This document shows positions 1 through 7,593 of a DNA stretch of 64,000 nt, one piece after another (the stretch's first letter is position 1; each line of letters opens with the position of its first letter). The stretch lies in assembly GCF_023195755.1 (NCBI RefSeq), contig NZ_CP096203.1:1984001-2048000 (forward strand). The letters are read 5' to 3'. The notes beneath the pieces were generated by a model that was given only the letters and a program-made list of their open reading frames with translations, searched no databases and was not told the origin of the DNA. The position numbers and the translations under genes were made by a program. Source of the DNA: Chryseobacterium nepalense. Its GTDB lineage: Bacteria; Bacteroidota; Bacteroidia; Flavobacteriales; Weeksellaceae.

Positions 1-9
1 AAGGAGTTT

Positions 10-501
10 ATGACACGGAAATATGAAAACATTATCATTTTTGTGGATATATCCCAAAAGACGCCTTTAAAAAGAACAGAACTGGACACCTTAAAAATTT
101 CTTTCGAAGAATATGATGCTAAACTCGACAGTCTAAACTCCGGAATGCAGATTGTCCATCCCATTCCTTTCCTTTCAACTTATTATGAGGGCTTTCCGGT
201 AACTATATATAACTCAGGAAATAAAGAAAACATCATAGGCTTCGGAAATACGGTAGCTTTGGAACTGGAAGCGCTCGATAAAGAAAATAAATGGCAGAAA
301 ATCTATCCTTACCGCTACTATGCTTGTGGAACGGGCATTAAGTTTTTTGTCCTAAAACCTGATGAAATTGCTACAGTATTTGAGCCGCGCCTGAGCGGTG
401 ATTTTCATACGCGGTTCAGATACAGATTAGGAAATATCATTTCCAATGAATTTGAAGGAAACATCAACTACAATTACATTACCCATAGCAAGACCCAATA
501 A
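10..501 (+). CDS. Hypothetical protein, possibly 5'-truncated by window edge
   Basis: The product is 163 residues and I do not recognise its family. It is charged, rich in beta-forming residues, and carries no clear signal peptide, lipobox or membrane segment as read from this ATG. The ATG is preceded by AAGGAG, a good Shine-Dalgarno sequence for a phylum that seldom uses one, so this start is plausible. However, the frame stays open to base 1, so a longer protein (for example with a lipoprotein signal) cannot be excluded. The middle (EALDKENKWQKIYPYRYYAC) and the FEPRLSGDFHTRFRYRLG stretch look like a small Ig-like or beta-sandwich fold, which is only an impression. It ends about 110 bp before arr, on the same strand. 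Confidence 0.6.
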   Translation: MTRKYENIIIFVDISQKTPLKRTELDTLKISFEEYDAKLDSLNSGMQIVHPIPFLSTYYEGFPVTIYNSGNKENIIGFGNTVALELEALDKENKWQKIYPYRYYACGTGIKFFVLKPDEIATVFEPRLSGDFHTRFRYRLGNIISNEFEGNINYNYITHSKTQ

Positions 502-612
502 AATAATTTCAAGATTATAGCAATGTTCATATGATTCTGATCTCAGCTTATTTTTCCATGTAAAAACAAATTCTTAAGTTTACAGGTTACTCAAAATTCA
601 AAACAAATCACA

Positions 613-1035
613 ATGGAAAACAAAGAGCAGCACATTTCTGATCATGGTCCATTCTATCACGGGACAAAAGCTGACCTGAAAATCGGAGACCTGCTTACCG
701 CCGGATTTGAATCCAATTATTATCCGGAGATTATGATGAACCACATCTATTTCACAGCTTTACAGAACGGGGCCGGACTTGCAGCGGCACTGGCAAAAGG
801 TGATGGAAAGGAACGTGTCTACATCGTGGAACCTACCGGAGCATTTGAAAATGACCCGAACGTAACCGATAAAAAATTCCCCGGAAACCCTACCCGCTCC
901 TATCGCAGCACGGCTCCTCTTAAAATTATGGGCGAAGTAACCGAATGGATCAGGCTTACCGATGAAGAAATCCAAAACTGGAAGGAAAGAATCGCAAAAC
1001 TAAGGGAAAATCCAGGTGCGGAAATTATCAATTAA
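613..1035 (+). CDS. arr: NAD(+)--rifampin ADP-ribosyltransferase
   Basis: The 140-residue product has the length and sequence pattern of Arr enzymes, which inactivate rifamycins by transferring ADP-ribose from NAD+ to the ansa-chain hydroxyl. The three residues used by Arr of Mycobacterium smegmatis (His19, Tyr49, Asp84) are matched here with a constant offset of three: His16 in FYHGTKADL, Tyr46 in HIYFTAL and Asp81 in FENDPNV. The protein is cytoplasmic and has no signal peptide. The gene overlaps the GTG-initiated extension of the next frame, but the likely start of the downstream reductase is 25 bp after this stop, so the two may be co-transcribed. There are no mobile-element genes beside it, so this looks like a resident chromosomal arr rather than an integron cassette. 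Confidence 0.93.
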   Translation: MENKEQHISDHGPFYHGTKADLKIGDLLTAGFESNYYPEIMMNHIYFTALQNGAGLAAALAKGDGKERVYIVEPTGAFENDPNVTDKKFPGNPTRSYRSTAPLKIMGEVTEWIRLTDEEIQNWKERIAKLRENPGAEIIN

Positions 1036-1060
1036 ATCATCACAACAGTTCTTTAGTCTT

Positions 1061-1612
1061 ATGAAAAAAATAATCTTAGACCTTGCTGTAACACTAGACG
1101 GGTTTATTGAAGGGCCAAACGGCGAAATCGACTGGTGTATCATGGATGATGATATGGATTTTGATGGCTTTCTTGAAAACATCGATACCATATTTTACGG
1201 AAGGGTAAGCTATGATTCCTGGGGAAATTATCATCCGGGAGAAGATGCCGGAGAAGAAGAAGTACAGTTCTGGAAAAAAATACATGCTAAGAAAAAAGTA
1301 GTATTCTCCCATCATCAAAGGGAAGATCAGAATGCCACTTTCACCAATGATATTGAGAAAACAGTGCAGGAAATAAAACAGCAGCCGGGGAAAGACATCT
1401 GGCTGTATGGCGGTGCCGGACTCATCAGAACGTGTATTAATCTGAACCTGATAGACATTTACAGAATCTCCGTTCATCCGGTTGCCTTAGGAGACGGAAA
1501 ACCTTTATTTGAAGAATTGAAGGAAAGATTATATTTGAAGCTGATCAAAACCAATATTTTCAGATCCGGAGTCGTACAGCTGATCTATGAACCTTTACAT
1601 CACAACCAATAA
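1061..1612 (+). CDS. Dihydrofolate reductase family protein (RibD C-terminal domain-like)
   Basis: The product (183 residues from the ATG used here) begins MKKIILDLAVTLDGFIEG, the typical beta-strand and loop at the start of the RibD-C/DHFR-like fold, and later has IWLYGGAGLI, the glycine-rich NADPH-binding segment, followed by HPVALGDGKPLF. Proteins of this family (YyaP/YwjB type) are small cytoplasmic reductases of mostly unknown substrate; some take part in riboflavin or folate chemistry. An in-frame GTG 45 bp upstream would add 15 unrelated residues, so the ATG is preferred because the fold begins there. It follows arr closely on the same strand. The exact substrate cannot be told from sequence. 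Confidence 0.85.
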   Translation: MKKIILDLAVTLDGFIEGPNGEIDWCIMDDDMDFDGFLENIDTIFYGRVSYDSWGNYHPGEDAGEEEVQFWKKIHAKKKVVFSHHQREDQNATFTNDIEKTVQEIKQQPGKDIWLYGGAGLIRTCINLNLIDIYRISVHPVALGDGKPLFEELKERLYLKLIKTNIFRSGVVQLIYEPLHHNQ

Positions 1613-1797
1613 CCATAACAACATGACCTATTGAGGGCAGCATTATCTCTGCTGATTATTCGGCTATAGTGCATACAGCAGCGATTCTGAAAAAAGGAGT
1701 TTATTTAAGATTTAAATTTCTCATTGGAAACAAGTTATCCCTAAAAAAATAATTCCGGAGCAATTGTTTTTTAAGTATATTCGTTAAAAATTTAAGT

Positions 1798-2799
1798 ATG
1801 AAAATAAATTTATTCCTTCTGCTGATGGCTTCAGGCGTCATTTCAGCACAGACAACGATTACGAAAGCGTTTAACGATCCTGTAAGCGGGGAAACCGCAA
1901 ATTATTTGTCCGTTACGGGAACACCGGATAACTCGGCAACAGGTTCTAATGTAACCTTCAACAATGCTTCTCTGGGATTTGGTCCGGCGGCTGTTACCAG
2001 CTATTCAACACCCACCTCAACAGAAATTACCACCTTCCCGAATTCTACCTTAAAAATGGCAGGCCCCGGAAATACGGTATATTACAAACAATCTGCCTCC
2101 AAGCTGGAAATTACAGGATTAGTCACCACCGATGCTACTCTGAATCTTGCCGCAAACAACGGGACTTTTATTTCCTATCCTGCAGCGTTCGGATATTCCG
2201 AGACGGATCAGGCACAGGGAACATTCAGCTCAACTGCTGCAAACGGATTGTGTAAAGGAACAGTCAGCATTTCTGCAGATGCTTCAGGAACCCTTATTTT
2301 AGGTTCTTCTAATTTTACAAATGTTCTCAGGATAAAATCTGTTCAAAGCTTCAACCTCTATGCTGCATCAGACACTTTCTTTCTATTTCCGATTGGCTCT
2401 ATTGTAAATACTTCCTATTCATATTATAACAGCACTTATAAATTTCCTTTGCTGACCACCATTCAGACCGTAGTCAATGTTCCGTTAGCCGGAATCAACA
2501 ACCAGACCACCAATTCGGCACAGGCCCTGAATACCGCAAACCTGGCCACAAAGGATCTGTATGTTCAGAAAGACAGGCTGAAAGTATATCCCAACCCTGC
2601 TCAGGAATTTATTGAATTGAAAGGAACAGCAGAAAGCTATACAACGGCAAACATCTATACCCTGGACGGTAAGCTTGTAAAAACTTCCGGTATTACCTCC
2701 GGAAAAATACAGGTCTCAGACCTGCCTTCTGCTTCTTATTTTATTGAAGTTTCAACAAAAGACAAGAAAACGGAAACCTCAAAATTTATCAAAAAATAG
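1798..2799 (+). CDS. T9SS type A sorting domain secreted protein
   Basis: The 333-residue product starts with a cleavable signal peptide (MKINLFLLLMASGVISAQ) and ends with a type A sorting domain from about residue 260: KVYPNPAQEFIELKG, a TANIYTLDGKLVK strand, and a final FIKK. This C-terminal domain targets proteins through the type IX secretion system to the outside of the outer membrane, where it is removed. The central part is Thr/Ser/Ala-rich with beta-sandwich character and no recognised domain. It is a single gene with its own terminator. Function beyond surface or secreted location is unknown. Confidence 0.88.
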   Translation: MKINLFLLLMASGVISAQTTITKAFNDPVSGETANYLSVTGTPDNSATGSNVTFNNASLGFGPAAVTSYSTPTSTEITTFPNSTLKMAGPGNTVYYKQSASKLEITGLVTTDATLNLAANNGTFISYPAAFGYSETDQAQGTFSSTAANGLCKGTVSISADASGTLILGSSNFTNVLRIKSVQSFNLYAASDTFFLFPIGSIVNTSYSYYNSTYKFPLLTTIQTVVNVPLAGINNQTTNSAQALNTANLATKDLYVQKDRLKVYPNPAQEFIELKGTAESYTTANIYTLDGKLVKTSGITSGKIQVSDLPSASYFIEVSTKDKKTETSKFIKK

Positions 2800-2816
2800 A
2801 TAAACCCGAACAATAT

Positions 2817-2850
2817 AAATCCGCCAGAAACTCTGAGCGGATTTCTTTTT
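2817..2850 (+). terminator. Rho-independent terminator after T9SS protein
   Basis: Arms AAATCCGC (2817-2824) and GCGGATTT (2837-2844) enclose an inner CAGA/TCTG pair, followed by CTTTTT. It lies 18 bp after the stop codon of the upstream gene. Confidence 0.8.
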
Positions 2851-3010
2851 AAGCAGGGTGCAGATGCTTCTTTTTACTTTTGCATGCAGCGGACAAACCT
2901 GTAAACAGCTTGTAAACAGAATCTTATTCATGAAGCAAAACGGATTACCGAAATTATTTTGCCCGCTTTTTGCTTGTACCTCAATACTTCAAATCTTAAC
3001 ATATTAAATC

Positions 3011-3760
3011 ATGAAAAAATTCTTACTCATCATCCCCTGCTGTATGCTGACCACAGCAAACGCACAGGAAATCCCCGCTCCGCCGTCGGAAAAAATGAAC
3101 ATCATTAAAACAAATGTTACGGCATACGCATTCCGAAATATAAACCTTACTTATGAACGAGTCATTAACAGATGGTTTTCAGTGAATATGGGTTTTGGCG
3201 CCATGCCGGAAGGAAAAGTTCCTTTTATCAATTCCTTTTTAAACGATGAAGACGAAAAAAGATTTCAGAACCTCGAAGCCAAATCTTTTAACTTCACCAT
3301 AGAGCCGCGTTTTTATCTTGGCGCTGGATACGGAAAAGGATTCTATGTGGCCCCCTATTACCGCTATTCGAAAATTACCTCCAATACCTTTGACTTCTAC
3401 TACGACTATACCTTCAGCGGAACGACCTTTCAGATTCCTCTCAAAGGTTTCGGAAACGCCAACGGAAACAGTGGCGGTGTAATGGTAGGCGCCCAGTTTT
3501 TCCTCACCACAAGCCGCAGCCTTGTCCTCGATTTCTGGATTGCAGGGGCCCACTACGGAGCCGGAAAGGGAGACTTTACGATGACCAGTGACATCCCTCT
3601 TACTCCCGATATGCAGGCTGAACTAAAAAGGCAGATCGAGGATCTTGATATTCCTTACGTCAATTATACGGTAGAAACCAATACCAACGGAGCCCGCGTG
3701 ATTATAGACGGCCCCTGGATCGGTTTCAGAACAGGACTGTCCCTCGGATACCGGTTTTAA
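3011..3760 (+). CDS. Outer-membrane beta-barrel protein (DUF3575-like)
   Basis: The 249-residue product has a signal peptide (cleavage after TANAQ, about residue 19) and then MNIIKTNVTAYAFRNINLTYE, which resembles the opening strands of DUF3575 porin-like proteins. Alternating aromatic strands follow (FNFTIEPRFYLG, FYVAPYYRYSK, GGVMVGAQFFL) and the chain ends in an aromatic residue (SLGYRF), as outer-membrane barrels do for BAM recognition. Eight to ten strands seem likely. It is monocistronic, with a terminator about 25 bp downstream. The cargo or ligand is unknown. Confidence 0.75.
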   Translation: MKKFLLIIPCCMLTTANAQEIPAPPSEKMNIIKTNVTAYAFRNINLTYERVINRWFSVNMGFGAMPEGKVPFINSFLNDEDEKRFQNLEAKSFNFTIEPRFYLGAGYGKGFYVAPYYRYSKITSNTFDFYYDYTFSGTTFQIPLKGFGNANGNSGGVMVGAQFFLTTSRSLVLDFWIAGAHYGAGKGDFTMTSDIPLTPDMQAELKRQIEDLDIPYVNYTVETNTNGARVIIDGPWIGFRTGLSLGYRF

Positions 3761-3785
3761 AAATGAGATCAGAATGGAAACCTAC

Positions 3786-3815
3786 AGCAGAAGTCAGACT
3801 TCTGCTTTTTCTTTT
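3786..3815 (+). terminator. Rho-independent terminator after barrel gene
   Basis: A perfect 9-bp stem, AGCAGAAGT (3786-3794) with ACTTCTGCT (3798-3806), has a 3-nt loop and is followed by a T-rich run. Confidence 0.85.
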
Positions 3816-3830
3816 TATTACCAGTGCCGG

Positions 3831-4560
3831 GACTTCGAGAGCCTCAGTCCCCGGTACCCATCACTCTTTGTCATTCCATGGAAGTTTTTAGGTATTATTC
3901 GTAAAGAGCATGGAAAGATCCGGGGCTAGATCCTTTCAGGATGACAAATGCGAAAATAATAATTAACTAGTGTCCACACCAACGACAACCGGGGACTTCG
4001 AGAGCCTCAGTCCCCGGTACCCATCACTCTTTGTCATTCCGTGGAAATTTTTAGGTATTATTCGTAAAGTTAGTGAGGTAAATCTTCGTTGAGATCCTTT
4101 CAGGATGACAACCGTGGACTTCGAGAGCCTCAGTCCCCGGTGCCCATCACTCTTTGTCATTCCGTGGAAGTTTTTAGGTATTATTCGTAAAGTCAGTGAG
4201 GTAAATCTTCGTTGAGATCCTTTCAGGATGACAAATGCGAAAAATAATAATTAACTAGTGTCCACACCAACGACAACCGGGGACTTCGGGAGCCTCAGTC
4301 CCCGGTACCCATCACTCTTTGTCATTCCATGGAAGTTTTTAGGTATTATTCGTAAAGTCAGTGAGGTAAATCTGCGTGGAGATCCTTTCAGGATGACAAA
4401 TGCGAAAATAATAATCACCTCGCAACGACAACAACGACAACACCCGTGGACTTCGAGAGCCTCAGTCCCCGGTGTGATACTACTCTTTGCCATTCCGTGG
4501 GAATTGTGATATGATACTACGCTGCAGCGATATCTGCGTAATCCTCGGGAGACAAAAAAC
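3831..4560. repeat. Array A: five copies of a ~165-bp intergenic repeat
   Basis: Each unit opens with GACTTCGAGAGCCTCAGTCC (starts near 3831, 3994, 4117, 4282 and 4449), then has CCGGTACCCATCACTCTTTG, a conserved GTTTTTAGGTATTATTCGTA, and GATCCTTTCAGGATGACAAA. Inside a unit, TTTGTCATTCC and GGATGACAAA are inverted, so each copy can fold into a long hairpin. Period is 163-168 bp except one shortened 123-bp unit that lacks the AT-rich spacer with CTAGTGTCCACACC; the last copy decays after about 70 bp. Open frames here on both strands are translations of the repeat and not genes. Confidence 0.9.
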
Positions 4561-4633
4561 ATGACAACACCTCCTTACCCCGAGTTTAATATTTTTTTAA
4601 CCTGCTAAACTTTTCTGTAATGACCGGAGACCC

Positions 4634-4641
4634 TAACTTTG
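4634..4641 (+). promoter_or_regulatory. Bacteroidota -7 box (TAACTTTG) for the phosphodiesterase gene
   Basis: TAACTTTGC matches TAnnTTTG and lies 15 nt before the preferred ATG at 4657. No clear TTG is seen at -33, only a T-rich TTTTC. The position argues against the upstream TTG start at 4639, which lies inside the box. Confidence 0.5.
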
Positions 4642-4656
4642 CACAAAACTTACCCA

Positions 4657-5931
4657 ATGAAGCAAGGATTAGCAATAATAACGCTGCTTTTTTCACTCTC
4701 CCTTTTCAGTCAGCATGGAAGCACGGACACCGCACAGGTGGTGATCCCCAACCGGTACAACACTGTTGAAGCCCGGGCAAAACCCTATGTCATTATGATC
4801 TCTGCAGACGGATTCCGTTATGACTACGCAAAGAAATACAATGCGGAGAACCTTCTGAATTTATCCGGCGAAGGAGTGCGGGCCGAAGCCATGATTCCCG
4901 GTTATCCCAGCATTACCTTCCCCAATCACTGGACCCTGATCACCGGGCTTTACCCCTCTCACCACGGGCTTATTGATAATTATTTCTACGATTATAAAAG
5001 AAAGGCACCCTATGCGATGAGTGATAAAACCAATGCCGAAGACGGCAGCTGGTACGGTGGCCTTCCCCTTTGGGGACTGGCAGAGCAGCAGGGAATGCTT
5101 TCCGCATCTTTAATGTGGGTAGGCTCGGCAAGCGATGCCGGAGGAACACGCCCAACCTATTATTATCCCTACCACGAAAAATTTTCACCGCAGGAGAAAG
5201 TTGACAAAGTGATTAGCTGGCTGAAGCTTCCCATGGACAAAAGACCCCATTTTATTTCGCTTTATTTCCCCGAAGTGGATGCAGGCGGACATCATTTCGG
5301 GCCTGACGCAAAAGAAACCGAAAATGCCGTTCACCAGGTGGATGCAGCCGTGGGCGAACTGGTACGGAAAGTGGGCGAACTGGGTCTGCAGAATGTCAAT
5401 TTTATTTTTGTCTCCGACCACGGAATGATCAAAGTAGACGGCAGCAATCCCCTGGAAATCCCGCAGCTGCTGCTGGATAAAAACAGATTTGATATTTACA
5501 ATTCCCAGACTTTATTAAGAGTGTACGTCAAAAATCCGGCTGAGGTTAAAAGCGTTTTCAAAGAATTACAGGTTCATAAAACCTCAGATTATGAAGTGTA
5601 TCTTGATAAAAAGTTTCCCCGATACCTGCATTTCTCCGCAAAAGATGATTACTATGGCAGAATAGGACAAATCCTCCTGGTTCCCAACGCTCCTAAGATA
5701 TTCCTGGAAAAAGGCAAAAAGCCTTCCGCAGGAAAGCATGGCTATAATCCGGCAGTGGTTCCTGAAATGAAAGCCACCTTTATGGCATGGGGTCCGGCAT
5801 TCAAAAGCCATAGGACTATTGGTGAATTTGAAAATGTAAACGTTTATCCGGTGGTTGCAGATATTTTAGGCTTAAAGATCCGCCAGCCCGTGGACGGAAA
5901 GCTGAAAGTGCTGAAACAGATCATAAAATAA
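4657..5931 (+). CDS. Secreted nucleotide pyrophosphatase/phosphodiesterase (alkaline phosphatase superfamily)
   Basis: The product (424 residues) has a signal peptide (MKQGLAIITLLFSLSLFSQ) and the metal- and substrate-binding motifs of the NPP branch of alkaline phosphatases: ISADGFRYDY (first metal Asp), YPSITFPNHWTLITGLYP with the nucleophile Thr in SITFPN, FPEVDAGGHHFGP, VSDHGM and AGKHGYNP. Such two-zinc periplasmic or surface enzymes cleave nucleotide pyrophosphates, phosphodiesters or phospholipid head groups, releasing nucleoside monophosphates for phosphate and nucleoside scavenging. The ATG is chosen over a TTG 18 bp upstream because it starts the signal peptide and follows a -7 box. 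The gene stands alone between two repeat arrays. Confidence 0.9.
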   Translation: MKQGLAIITLLFSLSLFSQHGSTDTAQVVIPNRYNTVEARAKPYVIMISADGFRYDYAKKYNAENLLNLSGEGVRAEAMIPGYPSITFPNHWTLITGLYPSHHGLIDNYFYDYKRKAPYAMSDKTNAEDGSWYGGLPLWGLAEQQGMLSASLMWVGSASDAGGTRPTYYYPYHEKFSPQEKVDKVISWLKLPMDKRPHFISLYFPEVDAGGHHFGPDAKETENAVHQVDAAVGELVRKVGELGLQNVNFIFVSDHGMIKVDGSNPLEIPQLLLDKNRFDIYNSQTLLRVYVKNPAEVKSVFKELQVHKTSDYEVYLDKKFPRYLHFSAKDDYYGRIGQILLVPNAPKIFLEKGKKPSAGKHGYNPAVVPEMKATFMAWGPAFKSHRTIGEFENVNVYPVVADILGLKIRQPVDGKLKVLKQIIK

Positions 5932-5953
5932 ACCCGTTGTGCATTTGATTCTT

Positions 5954-6072
5954 TTCGTCACTTCGAGTAGCTTTGAAAAAGCGTATCGAGAAGCTTATAA
6001 TTTTAAAGACAGGTTCCATTCTCGATACATTTTTTCTCCACTTTGTTGCGAAAAAACACTCGAAGTGACGAA
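5954..6072. repeat. Nested palindromic element after the phosphodiesterase gene
   Basis: Outer arms TTCGTCACTTCGAGT (5954-5968) and ACTCGAAGTGACGAA (6058-6072) are perfect 15-bp inverted repeats. Inner arms GTATCGAGAA (5983-5992) and TTCTCGATAC (6019-6028) are perfect over 10 bp. The element runs straight into array B and may act as terminator or REP-type element. Confidence 0.85.
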
Positions 6073-6096
6073 GCGACTATCGAAATGACAACCGTG

Positions 6097-6480
6097 GACT
6101 TCGAGAACCTCAGTCCCGGTACCCATCACTCCTTGTCATTCCTTGGGAATTTTTAGGTATTATTTGTAAAGCTAGTGAGGTAAATCTTCGTTGAGATCCT
6201 TTCAGGATGACAATGCGAAAATAATAATTAACTGGTGTCCACAAAAACAACCACAACAACCGTGGACTTCGGGAGCCTCAGTCCCCGGTACCCATTACTC
6301 TTTGTCATTCCTTGGGAATTTTTAGGTATTATTCGTAAAGTCAGTGAGGTAAATCTGTGTTTAGATCCTTTCAGGATGACAAATGTGAAAATAATAATCA
6401 CCTCGCAACGACAACGACGACAACAGCCGGGGACTTCGAGAGCCTCAGTCCCCGGGTGGCTGCAGCCCTAGAAACCACCA
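6097..6480. repeat. Array B: three copies of the ~165-bp intergenic repeat
   Basis: Copies start near 6097, 6265 and 6432 (periods 168 and 167 bp), in the same orientation and with the same internal blocks as array A on the other side of the phosphodiesterase gene. The last copy is cut after CCTCAGTCCCCGG. The remaining bases to 6640 show nothing I can support as a gene. Confidence 0.88.
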
Positions 6481-6641
6481 GTACCACTACTCTTTGTCAC
6501 AAAAAAACTCCGGCCGGGATTGCAAAGCGGACTGAAAAAAAACACTTAAAATCAGTGGACGCTTTACCCCATGCCGGAGCAATCAAAAACATGATGAGTA
6601 TTTTAAAATTACGTTCAGGAATAGGTTCCCGAACTTTGGGT

Positions 6642-6741
6642 GGTCTGCATCGTACGGTGCAGACACCCTGCATCGGTCGATGCAGACCTCCTGCATGCAT
6701 CGGTGCAGACCCTCTGCATGCACCGATGCAGACCCTCTGCT
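6642..6741. repeat. Cluster of interlocking TGCATCGGTGCA palindromes
   Basis: About 100 bp consist of variants of TCTGCATCGGTGCAGAC. CTGCATCG/CGATGCAG (with a GT loop) and TGCATCGGTGCA/TGCACCGATGCA form strong stems. The cluster abuts the stop codon of the minus-strand DUF4469 gene, so it forms that mRNA's 3' end and may terminate or protect it. Confidence 0.75.
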
Positions 6742-7473
6742 CTACTGTACCGTCAGCACCTTATCCAATAATGCGGTACGCGGTTCTTTGAGCATCATGC
6801 TCCCCGAGAATTGCGTTACCACCTTCAGCTGGTACGTTCCTGCCGGTAATGCCGGAATAACCACCATCAGTTCGGAAGGATTATTGGTGACGATATCGCT
6901 GACCTCTACCTGAGTGCTGGCCTGCGAAACAGTGTCTGTGAAGAATATTCCTACTGCAGGATCGTCTCCGGCGATCTTGAGCTTGCTTCCGGAAATCCTG
7001 AGGTTCCTTCCTGGAGTCAGCAGGTCGTTTACCGAGCCGCTTTTCACATCTTTCACCTGGAGGATCACCGTAGAAGCATCAGCGATCCCCAGGATGTTGA
7101 CTTCAATATTCGGGATCTCTGCCCTGAGCTTCTCTCCCTGGTTGAACTGGAAGATGATGCTGTGCTTATCCTTATTAAAAGTCTCCGAAGGGCTGTCGAA
7201 TACCCCGCGGATGGTAGTGCTGGCGGTAAAGTAGCCCGTATTGACAGAATACCCGTCACAAAGCTGATAGGCCATTTCTTTCAGGAAAAGCTCCGTGGCA
7301 TGGGCCATCGCGGAAGCGGAGACATCGGCACCGCCCCTGTTGACGGCGGCTTCGCAGATCTGCTGTACCGTAAGAGGACGTTCGCTCACGGTTCTCGCGA
7401 TATAATCATTGGGATTGTCTTTGGTTAAAACATTGTCGTAGAGATACGCTTTAATTTTGTGTAAAATAGGCAT
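6742..7473 (-). CDS. HU-like DNA-binding domain plus DUF4469 Ig-like domain protein
   Basis: The 243-residue product starts PILHKIKAYLYDNVLTKDNPNDYIARTV, the pattern of the Bacteroidota HU-like family (a variant of the IHF/HU fold found in secreted or phage-related proteins), covering about residues 1-120 with the typical ICEAAVNRGG and LFLKEMAYQLCDGYSVNTG segments. Residues about 135-240 fit DUF4469, an Ig-like fold (LRISGSKLKIAGDD, VVIPALPAGTYQLKVVTQFS). No signal peptide is visible. Proteins of this build are common in Bacteroidota but their role is unknown. Its stop codon touches a cluster of palindromes, and the gene lies downstream of T9SS cargo genes on the same strand. Confidence 0.85.
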   Translation of the reverse strand: MPILHKIKAYLYDNVLTKDNPNDYIARTVSERPLTVQQICEAAVNRGGADVSASAMAHATELFLKEMAYQLCDGYSVNTGYFTASTTIRGVFDSPSETFNKDKHSIIFQFNQGEKLRAEIPNIEVNILGIADASTVILQVKDVKSGSVNDLLTPGRNLRISGSKLKIAGDDPAVGIFFTDTVSQASTQVEVSDIVTNNPSELMVVIPALPAGTYQLKVVTQFSGSMMLKEPRTALLDKVLTVQ

Positions 7474-7593
7474 TGTTTTAAAATTTAATGTTAGTTACTG
7501 ATTTATCTGAACCCTCACGGGGTGAAGTCTTTAAGACAGCTTGATGTACTTACGGATGGCAAATCCATTTGGACGGGTCTGCTTTCCAGGTCA

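Noticed and set aside
3831..4560. CRISPR array
   Set aside because: Units are ~165 bp and alike over most of their length, with no short repeats separated by unique spacers and no cas genes.
3963..4562. Open frames with repeated SLSPRYP/GDPFRMT-type peptides on both strands
   Set aside because: They are translations of the intergenic repeat; they repeat in register with it and lack starts or homology typical of genes.
6235..6791. Plus-strand frames through array B and the palindrome cluster
   Set aside because: They are composed of repeat-derived sequence and overlap the end of the DUF4469 gene.
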